From Janthinobacterium sp051380735 (lineage in GTDB: Bacteria; Pseudomonadota; Gammaproteobacteria; Burkholderiales; Burkholderiaceae_D): 64,000 nt of DNA. Location of the stretch: contig NZ_JBNYXQ010000015.1 in NCBI RefSeq assembly GCF_051380735.1, positions 15,768 to 79,767 of the forward strand, read 5' to 3'. Positions 1-9,248 of the stretch are shown piece after piece. Made by a program: the position numbers and the translations under genes. How positions within the stretch are numbered: position 1 is the stretch's first letter; each line of letters opens with the position of its first letter. Under the pieces are notes generated by a model. The model had not been told where the DNA came from. It ran no database searches and was given only the letters and a program-made list of their open reading frames with translations.

Positions 1-1799
1 TGGGCAGCCGGGGTTTCCACGTCGCGCTCGCCGACATAGATCAGGGTCGGGGTCACCGCCGCCTTGATGGTCGAGATCGGCGAGGCCTTGCGGTAGACCT
101 CAGGGTCGTCATAGGCCGAGGCGCCGAAGAAGGGGATCATCCACTGGTTAATGCCGTTCTGGCCATAGTAGCTGATCCAGTTCGACACGCCGGCGCCGGC
201 CACGGCCGCCTTGAAGCGCGTGCTGTGGGTGACGCCCCACATCGTCATGAAGCCGCCATACGAGTGGCCCATCAGGCCCAGTCGCTGGCCATCGACGGGC
301 ACGATTTTTTCCACCGCGTCGATGCCGGCCAGAATGTCGCGCCAGTCGCCGCCGCCAAAGTCGCGCATATTGGCACGCGTAAATGCCTGGCCCTGGCCAA
401 AGCTGCCGCGCGGATTCGGAAAGAAGACAAAATAGCCCTTTTCCGTCAGCTCGCGCACCTGCGCGCTGGCCAGTTCACCGGGACCCACATAACGCGGCGA
501 GACGGCCGCACCCGGACCGCCATGCACGACAACAATCATCGGATGCTTCTTGCTTGCCTCGACCTTCAATGGCCCCAGCAGCCAGCCCTGCACTTGATAG
601 CCTTCATTGCTCCAGCCGACGTTTCGCACGCTCAGCTGCGGCGCCAGGCTGTCGTTGTCTTGCGTGATTTTTTTCAGGCTGTTCAAGGGACCCGCCACCA
701 GGTGCGCCGCATGCGTGAAGTCTTCCTGCACGGCTGCCGCTTGCGTGCCATCGGCACTGAACGACAGGCGGCCGTCCGAGCCTGCGCTGCTGATCTCGCC
801 CAACGGTTGCGGCGCGGCCGGCCCGCTTTGCGGATCGAGTTTCACCAGCGCCAGTTGCGCATCGATCAGGGCCGTGGCCAGCAGGCCCTGGCCGCGCCAG
901 ACGACGCCGTTGAAGGTGCCGCGATAGTCTGGCGTCAGGTTCTGCGGCGTGCCGCCGGAAAGCGGTACCGTATAGATGTCGCCGCCTATCGAACCGAAGT
1001 CGCTCATCAGGCCGCCAACGAACGCCACCGTCTTGCCGTCCGGCGAAACCGATGGCAGGTTCAGCTGCATGGCCGGCGCGGCGATCTCGCGCAGCGCGCC
1101 GCTGGCCGCATCAATATGGCTCAGTTTGGCCACCCACCAGTTGCTGTCGCCATTGCCTTTGGCGCTGGTGGCGACAAAGCCGCGTCCGTCCGGGGTCCAG
1201 TTGTATTCGTACACATAGGTGTCGGCCGGCGAGACCAGGCGCAGCTCGCCACCCGAGGCAGCCACCACGGCAATGCGCTGGGCATCATCTTCGCTGCCCA
1301 CTTCGCCCACCTGGCGCGCGCCCGCTTCCACGGCGCCGGCCAGCTTGCGCGCACCGACCGTCGCCAGCAAGGCGACCTGCCTGCCATCGGGCGACCAGCG
1401 CGCCGTGCTGGCAACGCCTTTCAAATTGAGCAGCTCTGCCGGCTTCGCCTGGCCCAGCGTGGCCAGGAACAGGCTGGCCTTGCCGGCCTTGGCGTCGTAG
1501 CCGACAAAGGCCAGCTGCCTGCCGTTGGGTGACCAGCTGGGTTTGTCGTACGAGCATACGGCGCAGGGATCGAACTGCTGCACCATGGCGCCGCTGCCGG
1601 CATCGCGCACCACGATGGCCGCATGCGGCCGTGGTATCTGGCCGCCGGTGTCGCTGGACTCGATGGCAACGATGCGCTGGCCATTGCCGGACAAGGCCAC
1701 GGCGCGGTAGTCGCGCAAGGACTGCGGTGCGGCGTGAACGCCGGCAGCAAACAGCGCGGTGGCCAACATGCCGAGGTGGGCGATTTCAGTGATCTTCAT
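1..1799 (-). CDS. S9 family prolyl oligopeptidase-like peptidase (C-terminus cut by window edge)
   Basis: Secreted serine peptidase of the prolyl oligopeptidase/acylaminoacyl peptidase (S9) family. About 599 codons are visible and the end lies beyond position 1. The start at 1799 opens with a signal peptide (MKITEIAHLG..., hydrophobic core, likely cut after VHA, about residue 23). The middle has WD/PD40-like repeats typical of the S9 beta-propeller (WSPNGRQLAFVG, WSPDGRQVALLA, VSPDGKTVAFVG). The C-terminal alpha/beta-hydrolase domain has the nucleophile motif GHSYGG, with Ser513, and a GERDVETP stretch where Asp593 fits the catalytic Asp. The catalytic His should lie just outside the window. 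Secretion is inferred from the signal peptide; the substrate cannot be told. Confidence 0.9.
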   Translation of the reverse strand, partial: MKITEIAHLGMLATALFAAGVHAAPQSLRDYRAVALSGNGQRIVAIESSDTGGQIPRPHAAIVVRDAGSGAMVQQFDPCAVCSYDKPSWSPNGRQLAFVGYDAKAGKASLFLATLGQAKPAELLNLKGVASTARWSPDGRQVALLATVGARKLAGAVEAGARQVGEVGSEDDAQRIAVVAASGGELRLVSPADTYVYEYNWTPDGRGFVATSAKGNGDSNWWVAKLSHIDAASGALREIAAPAMQLNLPSVSPDGKTVAFVGGLMSDFGSIGGDIYTVPLSGGTPQNLTPDYRGTFNGVVWRGQGLLATALIDAQLALVKLDPQSGPAAPQPLGEISSAGSDGRLSFSADGTQAAAVQEDFTHAAHLVAGPLNSLKKITQDNDSLAPQLSVRNVGWSNEGYQVQGWLLGPLKVEASKKHPMIVVVHGGPGAAVSPRYVGPGELASAQVRELTEKGYFVFFPNPRGSFGQGQAFTRANMRDFGGGDWRDILAGIDAVEKIVPVDGQRLGLMGHSYGGFMTMWGVTHSTRFKAAVAGAGVSNWISYYGQNGINQWMIPFFGASAYDDPEVYRKASPISTIKAAVTPTLIYVGERDVETPAA

Positions 1800-1822
1800 C
1801 GTGTAAGTTCCAGTTTGAAATG

Positions 1823-1850
1823 AAAAAAACCGCCAGCAAGCGCGGCGGTT
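1823..1850 (-). terminator. Rho-independent terminator of the first permease gene
   Basis: On the minus strand AACCGCC pairs with GGCGGTT across a 9-nt loop and is followed by a run of seven T. It lies 20 bases past the permease stop and before the S9 peptidase start, so it separates the two units. Confidence 0.8.
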
Positions 1851-1869
1851 TCGAAGTGATGGGCGATGG

Positions 1870-3342
1870 TCAAGTACCCTTCTTGCCCAAGTGCGAGTGG
1901 CGTATGCTGTACAGGAAATAGATGGCAATTGTGACGGCCATCCATACGCTGAAAACCACAAACGTGGTGTGCGGCAAATCGCGCATGATGTACAGGCAGG
2001 CACACACGCTCAGGCCCGGTATCACATACGGGCCAAACGGCACGCTGAAGCCTTCGATGCGGTTGGCGCCCTGCTTGTGGCGCAGCACCGGCACGGCGAT
2101 CGACACCACCATAAAGGCCGTCAGGGTGCCGATGCTGACCATGTCCCACAAATAGGTGGCGTCGACGGAACCGGCCACCAGCGCCACCACCAGGCAGACG
2201 ATCAGCGTATTGCTGACCGGCACCAGGGTGCGCGGATGGATCTTCTGGAATGATTTCGGTATCAAACCGTCGCGGCTGATGGCGAACAGGATGCGCGTCT
2301 GGCCATAAATCGTGACCAGGGTCACGCTGAACACGGAAATAACCGCGCCGGCCGACAGCACCAGCGCCGGCCAGGCGTGGCCGGTGACGTTTTGCAGGAT
2401 CACCGCCAGGCCCGCTTCCTGGCCTTCGAACAGTTTCGCCTGCTGCGCACCGAGCGCGGCCACGGCCACCAGCAAATAAAACACGGTGACAATCAAGAGC
2501 GCACCGAGTATGCCGCGCGGCACGTTGCGGGTAGGGTTTTTCACTTCGTCGCCGGCGGTGGCCACCGTATCGAGGCCAATAAACGAGAAAAACACCGTGC
2601 CGGCGGCGGCCGTGACACCCGTCATGCCGGCAAAGCCCTTGCTGTTGTCGGTATTGAAGAAGGGGAAAAAGTTGTCGGCGTTAAAGCCCGAAAACGCCAC
2701 CACGATAAAGAACACCAGGATGGCCAGCTTGATCAGCACCATGATCGCATTGAGCAGCGCCGATTCCTTGGCGCCGCGCAGCAGCATGAAGCAGCACATG
2801 CTGATCAGGAAGATGGGCGGCAGGTTGATATGGCCGGCATGAAACTCCATGCCGTTCTGCCCGGAGACGATCATCGGCGAGCGCAGCATTTCCGGGATAT
2901 GCCAGCCAAACGCGTTTTCCAGGAAATTGTTCAGGTAGGACGACCAGCCGATCGCCACCGCGCTGCCCGCCAGGCCATATTCGAGCAGCAGGCAGGCGGC
3001 CATGATAAAGGCCAGGAATTCGCCGACGGTGGCGTAGGCAAACGAATACGATGAACCCGAGGCGGGAATCCGGAATGACAGCTCCGCATAGCACAGGGCA
3101 GTCAGGCCCGCCGTGACGGCGGCGATCAGGAAAGACAGGATGACGGATGGGCCGGCCTTGGGCACGGCTTCGACCATGGTAAAGAAGATGCCCGTGCCGA
3201 TGGTGGCGCCGACGCCAATCATTGTCAGGGAAAACAGACCGATGGAACGGCTCAAGCCGCTGCTGCTGAGGCCTTCACCAGTGCCGCTCGTGGTATCGAT
3301 CGGTTTGGTGCGGCAAAGTTTCTGGACCAGGGTTTGGCTCAC
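1870..3342 (-). CDS. APC-superfamily amino acid permease (CAT-like)
   Basis: Inner-membrane amino acid transporter of the APC superfamily, cationic amino acid transporter-like branch. The protein is 490 residues with about 12 hydrophobic segments. The first helix carries the family motif GVGATIGTGIF; later come AELSFRIPASGSSYSF and FFSFIGLDTVATAGDEVKNP, both typical of CAT/YfnA-type permeases. I chose the GTG at 3342 because AAAGGA sits 6 bases upstream and the product begins like family members (MSQTLVQKLCRTKPI). The frame stays open to 3492, but that extension has no ribosome site and looks non-coding. Specificity is not visible; basic amino acids are one guess from the family. It is followed by its own terminator. 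Confidence 0.88.
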   Translation of the reverse strand: MSQTLVQKLCRTKPIDTTSGTGEGLSSSGLSRSIGLFSLTMIGVGATIGTGIFFTMVEAVPKAGPSVILSFLIAAVTAGLTALCYAELSFRIPASGSSYSFAYATVGEFLAFIMAACLLLEYGLAGSAVAIGWSSYLNNFLENAFGWHIPEMLRSPMIVSGQNGMEFHAGHINLPPIFLISMCCFMLLRGAKESALLNAIMVLIKLAILVFFIVVAFSGFNADNFFPFFNTDNSKGFAGMTGVTAAAGTVFFSFIGLDTVATAGDEVKNPTRNVPRGILGALLIVTVFYLLVAVAALGAQQAKLFEGQEAGLAVILQNVTGHAWPALVLSAGAVISVFSVTLVTIYGQTRILFAISRDGLIPKSFQKIHPRTLVPVSNTLIVCLVVALVAGSVDATYLWDMVSIGTLTAFMVVSIAVPVLRHKQGANRIEGFSVPFGPYVIPGLSVCACLYIMRDLPHTTFVVFSVWMAVTIAIYFLYSIRHSHLGKKGT

Positions 3343-3513
3343 TAGCAATCCTTTTAGGAGACGGGTCATGTCGACGCATGAAAATGGTGCATGGGTTTTA
3401 CTCGGCCAAAACCCGGAAACGATACAGTCCATTTTCAAAACTAAGCGATTATAGGGCTTACACCGGCCCTGTCGAACAGATCTTTGATGCAAGGAAACAA
3501 CGCCGGCGACAAT

Positions 3514-3545
3514 AAAAAGCGCGCCATTGCAATTGCAGGGCGCGC
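3514..3545 (-). terminator. Rho-independent terminator of the second permease gene
   Basis: On the minus strand GCGCGCC pairs with GGCGCGC around a 13-nt loop containing ATTGCAAT, followed by TTTTTATT. It lies 22 bases past the permease stop. Confidence 0.75.
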
Positions 3546-3567
3546 CAGGATCGCACGATGCGCTCGA

Positions 3568-5001
3568 TTATTTCTTGCGCGGCAGATTATCGTCCAGCGG
3601 CGACCAGCCCGCTTCATAGCCTTGCGGCACTTCTTCACCACGCTCTTTCGGCGCCAGCCCCAGCACGTAGTACAGCACGGTGAGCAGGATCAGCCAGGCC
3701 GGGCCGATTACCAGCGCGATTCGGGTATCGGGGAAATACGCCATCAGGCCGATCACCAGCGCCAGGAAGGCCAGCGAAATCCACGTACCGTACGGTGCGA
3801 ACGGCATGCGGAACGCCAGGTTATTGATCTCCAGCGGGCTCAGGGTCTTGCGAAAGCGCATCTGCGTGACCAGGATGATGCCCCAGGTCCAGACCGCGCC
3901 AAAGGTGGAAATCGAGGTGACCCAGATAAACACTTTTTCCGGCACCAGATAGTTCAGCAGCACGCCGATCAGCAGCGCCAGCACCGACACCATGATGGCG
4001 CGGCGCGGCACGCCGCTGGCCGTGGTTTGCGCAAACGCCTTTGGCGCCTGGCCCTGCAGTGCCAGGTTGTACAGCATGCGCCCGGTGCTGAAGATGCCGC
4101 CGTTACAGGACGACAGCGCGGCCGTCAGCACCACGAAGTTGATGATGCCGGCGGCCGTCTTGATGCCCAGGCGCTCGAAGGTCATCACGAACGGGCTGCC
4201 GGTGGTGCCGATTTCATTCCACGGGTAAATCGACAGGATCACGAACAGCGCGCCGACATAAAAGATCAGGATGCGCCAGAACACGGAATTGATCGCGTCG
4301 GGTATCGATTTTTTCGGGTTCGCCGCTTCACCGGCCGTCAGACCTATCATCTCCACACCCAGGTAGGCAAACATCACCATCTGCAGCGACATCAGCACAC
4401 CCTGCGCGCCATTGGGGAAGAAGCCGCCATGCGTCCACAGGTTGGAAATGCCGATCGCCACGCCATCGTTGCCAAGGCCGAAAATGATCATGCCGGCGCC
4501 GCCAATGATCATCAGGATAATGGTGACGACCTTGATCAGGGCAAACCAGAATTCGAATTCGCCATAGGCTTTCACGGCCAGCAGGTTGACCGCGCCCATG
4601 GAACCGAGTGCAGCGAGCGCCCAGATCCAGCGCGGCACGTCGGGAAACCAGATGCCCATGTAGATGGCGACGGCGGTGATTTCCGCCACGCAGGTGACCA
4701 GCCACAAGAACCAGTAATTCCAGCCCGTCAGGTAGCCCTGCAAAGGCCCCAGGTAGTCCTGGGCATAGCGGCTGAAGGAGCCGGCGACGGGATTGTGCAC
4801 CGCCATTTCACCGAGCGCGCGCATGATCATGAAGATCACCGCGCCACCGATAATATACGACAGCATGATGCCGGGGCCGGCCATGCGGATCGCATTGCCC
4901 GAGCCCAGGAACAGCCCCACGCCGATCGCGGCGCCCAGCGCCATCAGACGTATCTGTCGCTCACCCAGGCCACGGTGCAAGCCTTGCTGATTCGATTTCA
5001 T
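3568..5001 (-). CDS. Amino acid permease, AAT family (ProY/AnsP-like)
   Basis: Inner-membrane proton-coupled amino acid importer of the AAT family, 477 residues with about 12 membrane segments. The N-terminus has LGAAIGVGLFLGSG, the unwound first-helix motif, then GPGIMLSYIIGG and RALGEMAVHNPVAGSFSRYA, the signature of the AroP/ProY/AnsP/CycA group. A second conserved block is MFAYLGVEMIGLTAGEAANP. ATG 5001 has GGAGACAAGTA just before it. The RidA-family gene ends 54 bases upstream on the same strand, so the two may be cotranscribed; a GC-rich hairpin without a T tract (5026-5044) lies between them. Substrate is unknown; neutral amino acids or proline are possible from the family. Confidence 0.9.
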   Translation of the reverse strand: MKSNQQGLHRGLGERQIRLMALGAAIGVGLFLGSGNAIRMAGPGIMLSYIIGGAVIFMIMRALGEMAVHNPVAGSFSRYAQDYLGPLQGYLTGWNYWFLWLVTCVAEITAVAIYMGIWFPDVPRWIWALAALGSMGAVNLLAVKAYGEFEFWFALIKVVTIILMIIGGAGMIIFGLGNDGVAIGISNLWTHGGFFPNGAQGVLMSLQMVMFAYLGVEMIGLTAGEAANPKKSIPDAINSVFWRILIFYVGALFVILSIYPWNEIGTTGSPFVMTFERLGIKTAAGIINFVVLTAALSSCNGGIFSTGRMLYNLALQGQAPKAFAQTTASGVPRRAIMVSVLALLIGVLLNYLVPEKVFIWVTSISTFGAVWTWGIILVTQMRFRKTLSPLEINNLAFRMPFAPYGTWISLAFLALVIGLMAYFPDTRIALVIGPAWLILLTVLYYVLGLAPKERGEEVPQGYEAGWSPLDDNLPRKK

Positions 5002-5055
5002 TACTTGTCTCCGTTATTTTTATGACGCGCCGGTGGCCGGCGCGCAGTTGCTTGC

Positions 5056-5517
5056 TTACTCTGCCAACTCTGCAATCAGTTCGATCTCGACGCAGGCGCC
5101 CAGCGGAATCTGCGCGACGCCGAATGCAGAACGTGCATGCTTGCCGCTGTCGCCGAACACTTCCACGAGCAGCTCCGAGGCACCATTGGTGACCAGGTGC
5201 TGCTCGGTGAAGTCGGGCGTGGAATTGACCAGGCTCATCACCTTGACGATGCGCTTGACCTTGTTCAAGTCGCCGCCGCAGGCATCCTGCAAGGTGGCGA
5301 TCAGTTCGATGGCGATGCCGCGCGCGGCCTGTTTGCCCTCTTCCGTGGTGGTGTCCTTGCCCAACTGGCCTACCCACACTTTGCCGTCCTTCTTGGCCAG
5401 GTGGCCGGACAGGAACACGGTATTGCCGGTGCGCGCATGCATGACATAGGCGGCGGCAGGCGCGGCAACGGTCGGCAATTCGATATTGAGGGTTTTCAGT
5501 TTTTCGTAAAAGGACAT
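5056..5517 (-). CDS. RidA family protein (YjgF/YER057c/UK114)
   Basis: Small cytosolic protein of the Rid family, 153 residues. Canonical RidA hydrolyses reactive enamine/imine intermediates made by PLP enzymes. Arg129 in HARSAFGVAQIPLG matches the conserved active-site Arg (Arg105 of E. coli RidA), and VEIELIAE fits the conserved C-terminal strand. At 153 residues it is longer than archetypal RidA (about 128) because of a longer N-terminus, so it may belong to another Rid subgroup. ATG 5517 follows GGAG by 8 bases; the frame extends to 5538 without support. The adjacent codirectional permease suggests a role in amino acid breakdown, which is inference. Confidence 0.88.
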   Translation of the reverse strand: MSFYEKLKTLNIELPTVAAPAAAYVMHARTGNTVFLSGHLAKKDGKVWVGQLGKDTTTEEGKQAARGIAIELIATLQDACGGDLNKVKRIVKVMSLVNSTPDFTEQHLVTNGASELLVEVFGDSGKHARSAFGVAQIPLGACVEIELIAELAE

Positions 5518-5668
5518 GCTATTTCTCCAATAAAACAAAGTGAACGATGAGCAGAGCAGCGCACAAATATAACTGTGACAACAATTCCGGATTAAACCCC
5601 ATGATAGGGCGGAATGCCCAGTTTAAGTTCACAAATAGGCGTGGTTATTCAGTGGATTATACCGACTA

Positions 5669-7267
5669 TCACCTGTTTTCCGCCTTGGCGGCAAGGTGCA
5701 GACCCGGCTGATCGAGGCCCAATTGTTGCAGGAAGGCGTGATCGTGCGAGACCACCAGCAAGGCGCCCTGGTATTGCGCCAGCATGCGTTCCAGGGCCTG
5801 CAAGCTGGCCAGGTCCAGGTGATTGTCGGGTTCATCAAGCAGCAGCAATTGCGGCGGCGCCTCGGCATACAGCTCGGCCGCCAGCGCCACCTTCATGCAT
5901 TCGCCGCCGCTGAGCAGGCTACTCGCCATGGTGGCGCGCGCGCCGCTGATGCCCAGCAGCGCCAGGCGCGTGCGCAGTTCGCCTTCAGGCATGCCGGGAT
6001 TGCGTGCCTGCAAGCGCTGCACAGCGCTCAGCGCGCCATCAAGCATGCCCGCATGCTGGTCCAGCCAGGCCAGGCGGCCATGGCACAGCACCTCGCCGCT
6101 GCGCGGGGCCAGCAAGCCGGCGATCACGCGCAACAGGGTCGACTTGCCGCTGCCATTGTCGCCCGTCACCGCCAGCCGGCACGGACCAGCGAGCAGCAGA
6201 TTGATGGGCTGCGCACTGCCGTGCGGCAAGACCAGTTCGCGCAATTCCAGCATCAGCTTGCCATTCGGTACGCTGCCGGACGGCGCCAGCAACAGCCGCT
6301 CCGCATCGGGTGCACAGCGCTCGCTCGCTACGCGCACGCGCTGCTGGCGTTCGGCTTGGGCTGCTTGCGCGCGCAGGCGCAGCTTGCCCTGGCTGTCCTG
6401 GCTGCTTTCCTTGCGCGCGCCCATCAGCAGCTTGCTTTGATTGGCGTGACGGCCATCGCGCTCGCCGCGCGCCACATGGCGCTGCTGGCGTTCGGCCTGC
6501 TTGTGCGCCTCATGCTGCTGGCGTTTTTCAGCCGCCTTTTCCGCCTGCAGGGCGCTGGCAAAACCGGCCTGCTCCAGCGCGCGCTGCTGCACATAAAAAG
6601 CGTAGTTTCCGCCATAGCTGCGCAAGCCCCGCGTCGAGAGTTCGACGATTTCATCGACCTGCGCCAGCAGGCCGCGGTCGTGGCTGAGCAGCAGCAAGCC
6701 GCGCGGCCAGCACGCAATCTGCCGCACCAGACTGGCGCGCCGGGTGGCATCGAGATGATTGCTGGGCTCGTCGAGTATCAACCAGTCGGCCTGCGACAAC
6801 CAGGCGCCGGCCAGTGCGATGCGCTGGCGCTCGCCACCGCTCAGGCTGGCGGTGGGCGTGTCGGGCAGCAACTGGCCCAGGCCGATCTCGTCCAGCGCTT
6901 GCTGCAAGCGCGCGCCGGCATCCCAGCGCTCACCGACCAGCGCATAGTCCTCCTCATCGATGGAGCCTGAGGCGATGCGCGCCAGCGCAGCGAGCAGCAT
7001 ATCGACGCCGGCCAGCGCCGCCACGGTAGGAAAATGTTCGGGCGACAGTTCCTGTGGCACATGGTGCACGCTGCCATCGCAGCGCACGGCGCCGCTGCCG
7101 GGCGTGGCTTGTGCAGCCAGCAGCCGCGCCAGCACGCTCTTGCCCACGCCATTGGCGCCGACCAGGCCGATGCGGTGCGGCGTGAAGGAAAACTGCAGTT
7201 GGTGAAACAGGGGCGTGCCGTCGGGCAGCACATAAGAAAGACGATCGAGTTGCAGTAATGCAGGCAT
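5669..7267 (-). CDS. ABC-F family ATP-binding protein
   Basis: Soluble ATPase with two ABC cassettes in one chain and no membrane domain, 532 residues; family members act on ribosomes in translation or antibiotic protection. Cassette 1 has Walker A GANGVGKS (37-44), signature LSGGERQRIALA (about 144) and Walker B WLILDEPSNHLD. Cassette 2 has GDNGSGKS (about 365), LLSGGECMKVALA (about 450) and LLLLDEPDNHLD. A charged, Gln/Arg/Lys-rich linker lies between, as in ABC-F proteins. I chose ATG 7267 because GGGAG sits 7 bases upstream; the frame runs open to 7357. Family assignment is firm, the subfamily and ribosomal role are not. Confidence 0.9.
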   Translation of the reverse strand: MPALLQLDRLSYVLPDGTPLFHQLQFSFTPHRIGLVGANGVGKSVLARLLAAQATPGSGAVRCDGSVHHVPQELSPEHFPTVAALAGVDMLLAALARIASGSIDEEDYALVGERWDAGARLQQALDEIGLGQLLPDTPTASLSGGERQRIALAGAWLSQADWLILDEPSNHLDATRRASLVRQIACWPRGLLLLSHDRGLLAQVDEIVELSTRGLRSYGGNYAFYVQQRALEQAGFASALQAEKAAEKRQQHEAHKQAERQQRHVARGERDGRHANQSKLLMGARKESSQDSQGKLRLRAQAAQAERQQRVRVASERCAPDAERLLLAPSGSVPNGKLMLELRELVLPHGSAQPINLLLAGPCRLAVTGDNGSGKSTLLRVIAGLLAPRSGEVLCHGRLAWLDQHAGMLDGALSAVQRLQARNPGMPEGELRTRLALLGISGARATMASSLLSGGECMKVALAAELYAEAPPQLLLLDEPDNHLDLASLQALERMLAQYQGALLVVSHDHAFLQQLGLDQPGLHLAAKAENR

Positions 7268-7429
7268 GCGGATACTCCCTGTGCAAGGCTGGGCAAGGCT
7301 GGCAAACCCGCGCGATGGCGGGATGGGCTGGGCCGTGCACAAGCACGGCAGTATCAATGGCGCATGTCGAATGTCCTGGAGAATGAGTAAAAGCGCGCCC
7401 AGTGTAGCAGAGGACGCCTCAACTTGCTG

Positions 7430-8542
7430 TCAGCGCTGGCCTTGCGTCGTGTCGCCAAACAGGTCTTTGTATTCACGCGGCTGCGAGCGCCAGTACTGCG
7501 GCGGGGCCTGCACCTGAGCGCCCAGCTGGGCCGCCGCATGCCACGGCCAGCGCGGATCGAACAACATGGCGCGCGCCAGCGCCACCATGTCGGACTGGCC
7601 GCCGGCGATAATGTCTTCGGCTTGCTGCGCCTCGGTGATCAGGCCGACGCTGATGGTCGGCATGCCCGTTTCCGCCTTGATGCGCTCGGCAAAACCCACC
7701 TGGTAGCCGGGGCTGAGGGGAATTTTCTGCTGCGGCGACATGCCACCGCTGGAAACGTGGATAAAGTCGGCGCCGAGGTGCTTGAGTGCGTGCGCAAGCT
7801 GTACGCTTTGCTCGATCTCCCAGCCGCCTTCGACCCAGTCGGTGGCGGAAATGCGCATGCCGACCGCCATGCTGGCCGGCACGGCCGCGCGCACGGCCTC
7901 ATACACTTCCAGCGGAAAGCGCATGCGGTTTTCCAGGCTGCCGCCATACGCGTCGGTGCGCTGGTTGGCCAGCGGCGACAGGAACTGATGCAGCAGGTAG
8001 CCATGCGCACCATGCAGTTCGATGCCTTCGATGCCGAGCGCATGGACCCGTTTGGCAGCGGCGACAAATGCGGCTTTTACTTGCAGCAAACCGGCCTCAT
8101 CGAGCGCAATCGGCACTGTTTCACCGGGCGCATGGGCAATCGCCGACGGCGCCACCGTCTGCCAGCCGCCTTCCGACAGGTGCACGCAGTTGCCGCCCTG
8201 CCAGGGCGCACGGCTCGACGCCTTGCGCCCCGCGTGGCCCAGTTGCACGATCAGCGGCATGATGGAGTGACGCCGGATCGCCTGCACCACCCTGGCCAGC
8301 GCTTGCTGGTTATCGCTGGACCACAAGCCCAGGTCGTCGGCGGAAATACGTCCTTCCGGCGAGACGGCGGTCGCTTCCGTCATCAGCACGCCCGCGCCCG
8401 ACAGCGCCAGGTGGCCCAGGTGCATCATGTGCCAGTCGGTGGCGTTGCCGTTCTCGGCAGAATACTGGCACATGGGGGCGATGGCGATGCGGTTGACCAG
8501 GGACAAGGGTCCCAGCTGATAGGGCGTGAATAACTGGCTCAT
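7430..8542 (-). CDS. NADH:flavin oxidoreductase, old yellow enzyme family (YqjM/XenA-like)
   Basis: FMN-dependent ene-reductase of the YqjM/XenA class, 370 residues, single TIM barrel. These enzymes reduce activated C=C bonds with NAD(P)H. Cys25 in IAPMCQYSA is the redox-tuning cysteine of this class, and HGAHGYLLHQFLSP supplies the substrate-anchoring His177 and His180 and the catalytic Tyr182. QRTDAYGGSLENRMRF is a further family block. ATG 8542 follows GGAG by 8 bases. It is transcribed away from the glycine-zipper gene, with a 157-base shared upstream region. No nearby gene reveals the substrate; detoxification of electrophiles is the usual suggestion. Confidence 0.92.
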   Translation of the reverse strand: MSQLFTPYQLGPLSLVNRIAIAPMCQYSAENGNATDWHMMHLGHLALSGAGVLMTEATAVSPEGRISADDLGLWSSDNQQALARVVQAIRRHSIMPLIVQLGHAGRKASSRAPWQGGNCVHLSEGGWQTVAPSAIAHAPGETVPIALDEAGLLQVKAAFVAAAKRVHALGIEGIELHGAHGYLLHQFLSPLANQRTDAYGGSLENRMRFPLEVYEAVRAAVPASMAVGMRISATDWVEGGWEIEQSVQLAHALKHLGADFIHVSSGGMSPQQKIPLSPGYQVGFAERIKAETGMPTISVGLITEAQQAEDIIAGGQSDMVALARAMLFDPRWPWHAAAQLGAQVQAPPQYWRSQPREYKDLFGDTTQGQR

Positions 8543-8699
8543 GGATAACTCCGGCTTGATGAAGCACAGATGGTACAGCGATCAGGAAAACGGTGGATTA
8601 CACCTGCTTACGTTTGATACAGCGCAAGGTCTATCCGGGGAAGCAAGGTGCCGTTACTCTGGACACATCAGCAACACCAACCATTTTCAGGAGACACAG

Positions 8700-9242
8700 A
8701 TGAACAGCACCGCCACCAGCACTACCGCACGCATTCACCCCTTGATGGCCGGCGCCGCCATTTCCGCCACAGTACTGTGCCTGGTCGGTGCGGCATCGAT
8801 TGCCGGCATCCTGCCCAAATCCAGCGCCAACAATGCACCCGCCGTGCCGGCAGAGCTGGCGGCAAGCAGCCTGGCCGCGCCGGTGGCGCCGCAGGCTCTG
8901 GCACCCGTGGCAGCGCCAGTAGCCGCACCCGTGGTGGCACAAGCCGCGCCAGCCCCGGCGCCGGTGGTCCATAAACGCGTGGTACATCGCGTGGCGCAAG
9001 CGCGTCCGGCCAGCCGCGACGACGATTACGCCTACCGCGAACCGGTACGCCAGCAGCAGCAGGTGCAAGCGCCTGCGCAACCGAACTATGTGGGCATCGG
9101 CACCGGCGCCGTGCTCGGCGGCCTGATCGGCAACCAGGTGGGCGGTGGGCGCGGCAAGGCGCTGGCGACGGTGGCCGGCGTGATAGGCGGCGGCTTCCTG
9201 GGTAATGCCGTGCAGAACCAGGTGCAGCAGCCGCAGCGTTAA
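8700..9242 (+). CDS. Glycine-zipper 2TM (17 kDa surface antigen-like) envelope protein
   Basis: Envelope protein of 180 residues. The N-terminus has a hydrophobic stretch (about residues 15-38) that could be a signal anchor. It is followed by a long Ala/Pro/Val-rich low-complexity segment of PVAAPVA-type repeats, a basic stretch, and a Gln-rich stretch. The C-terminus holds a glycine-zipper pair (GIGTGAVLGGLIGNQVGGG... then GVIGGGFLGNAV), as in the Rickettsia 17 kDa antigen/SlyB group. ATG 8700 follows AGGAG by 6 bases; the longer frame from 8526 is untranslated leader. No lipobox cysteine is seen. Function is unknown; such proteins often affect outer-membrane integrity. Confidence 0.82.
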   Translation: MNSTATSTTARIHPLMAGAAISATVLCLVGAASIAGILPKSSANNAPAVPAELAASSLAAPVAPQALAPVAAPVAAPVVAQAAPAPAPVVHKRVVHRVAQARPASRDDDYAYREPVRQQQQVQAPAQPNYVGIGTGAVLGGLIGNQVGGGRGKALATVAGVIGGGFLGNAVQNQVQQPQR

Positions 9243-9248
9243 GAGCAA

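Noticed and set aside
5026..5044. GC-rich hairpin between the RidA-family gene and the permease as a terminator
   Set aside because: No T tract follows on the transcribed strand; it may affect read-through but is not a standard terminator.
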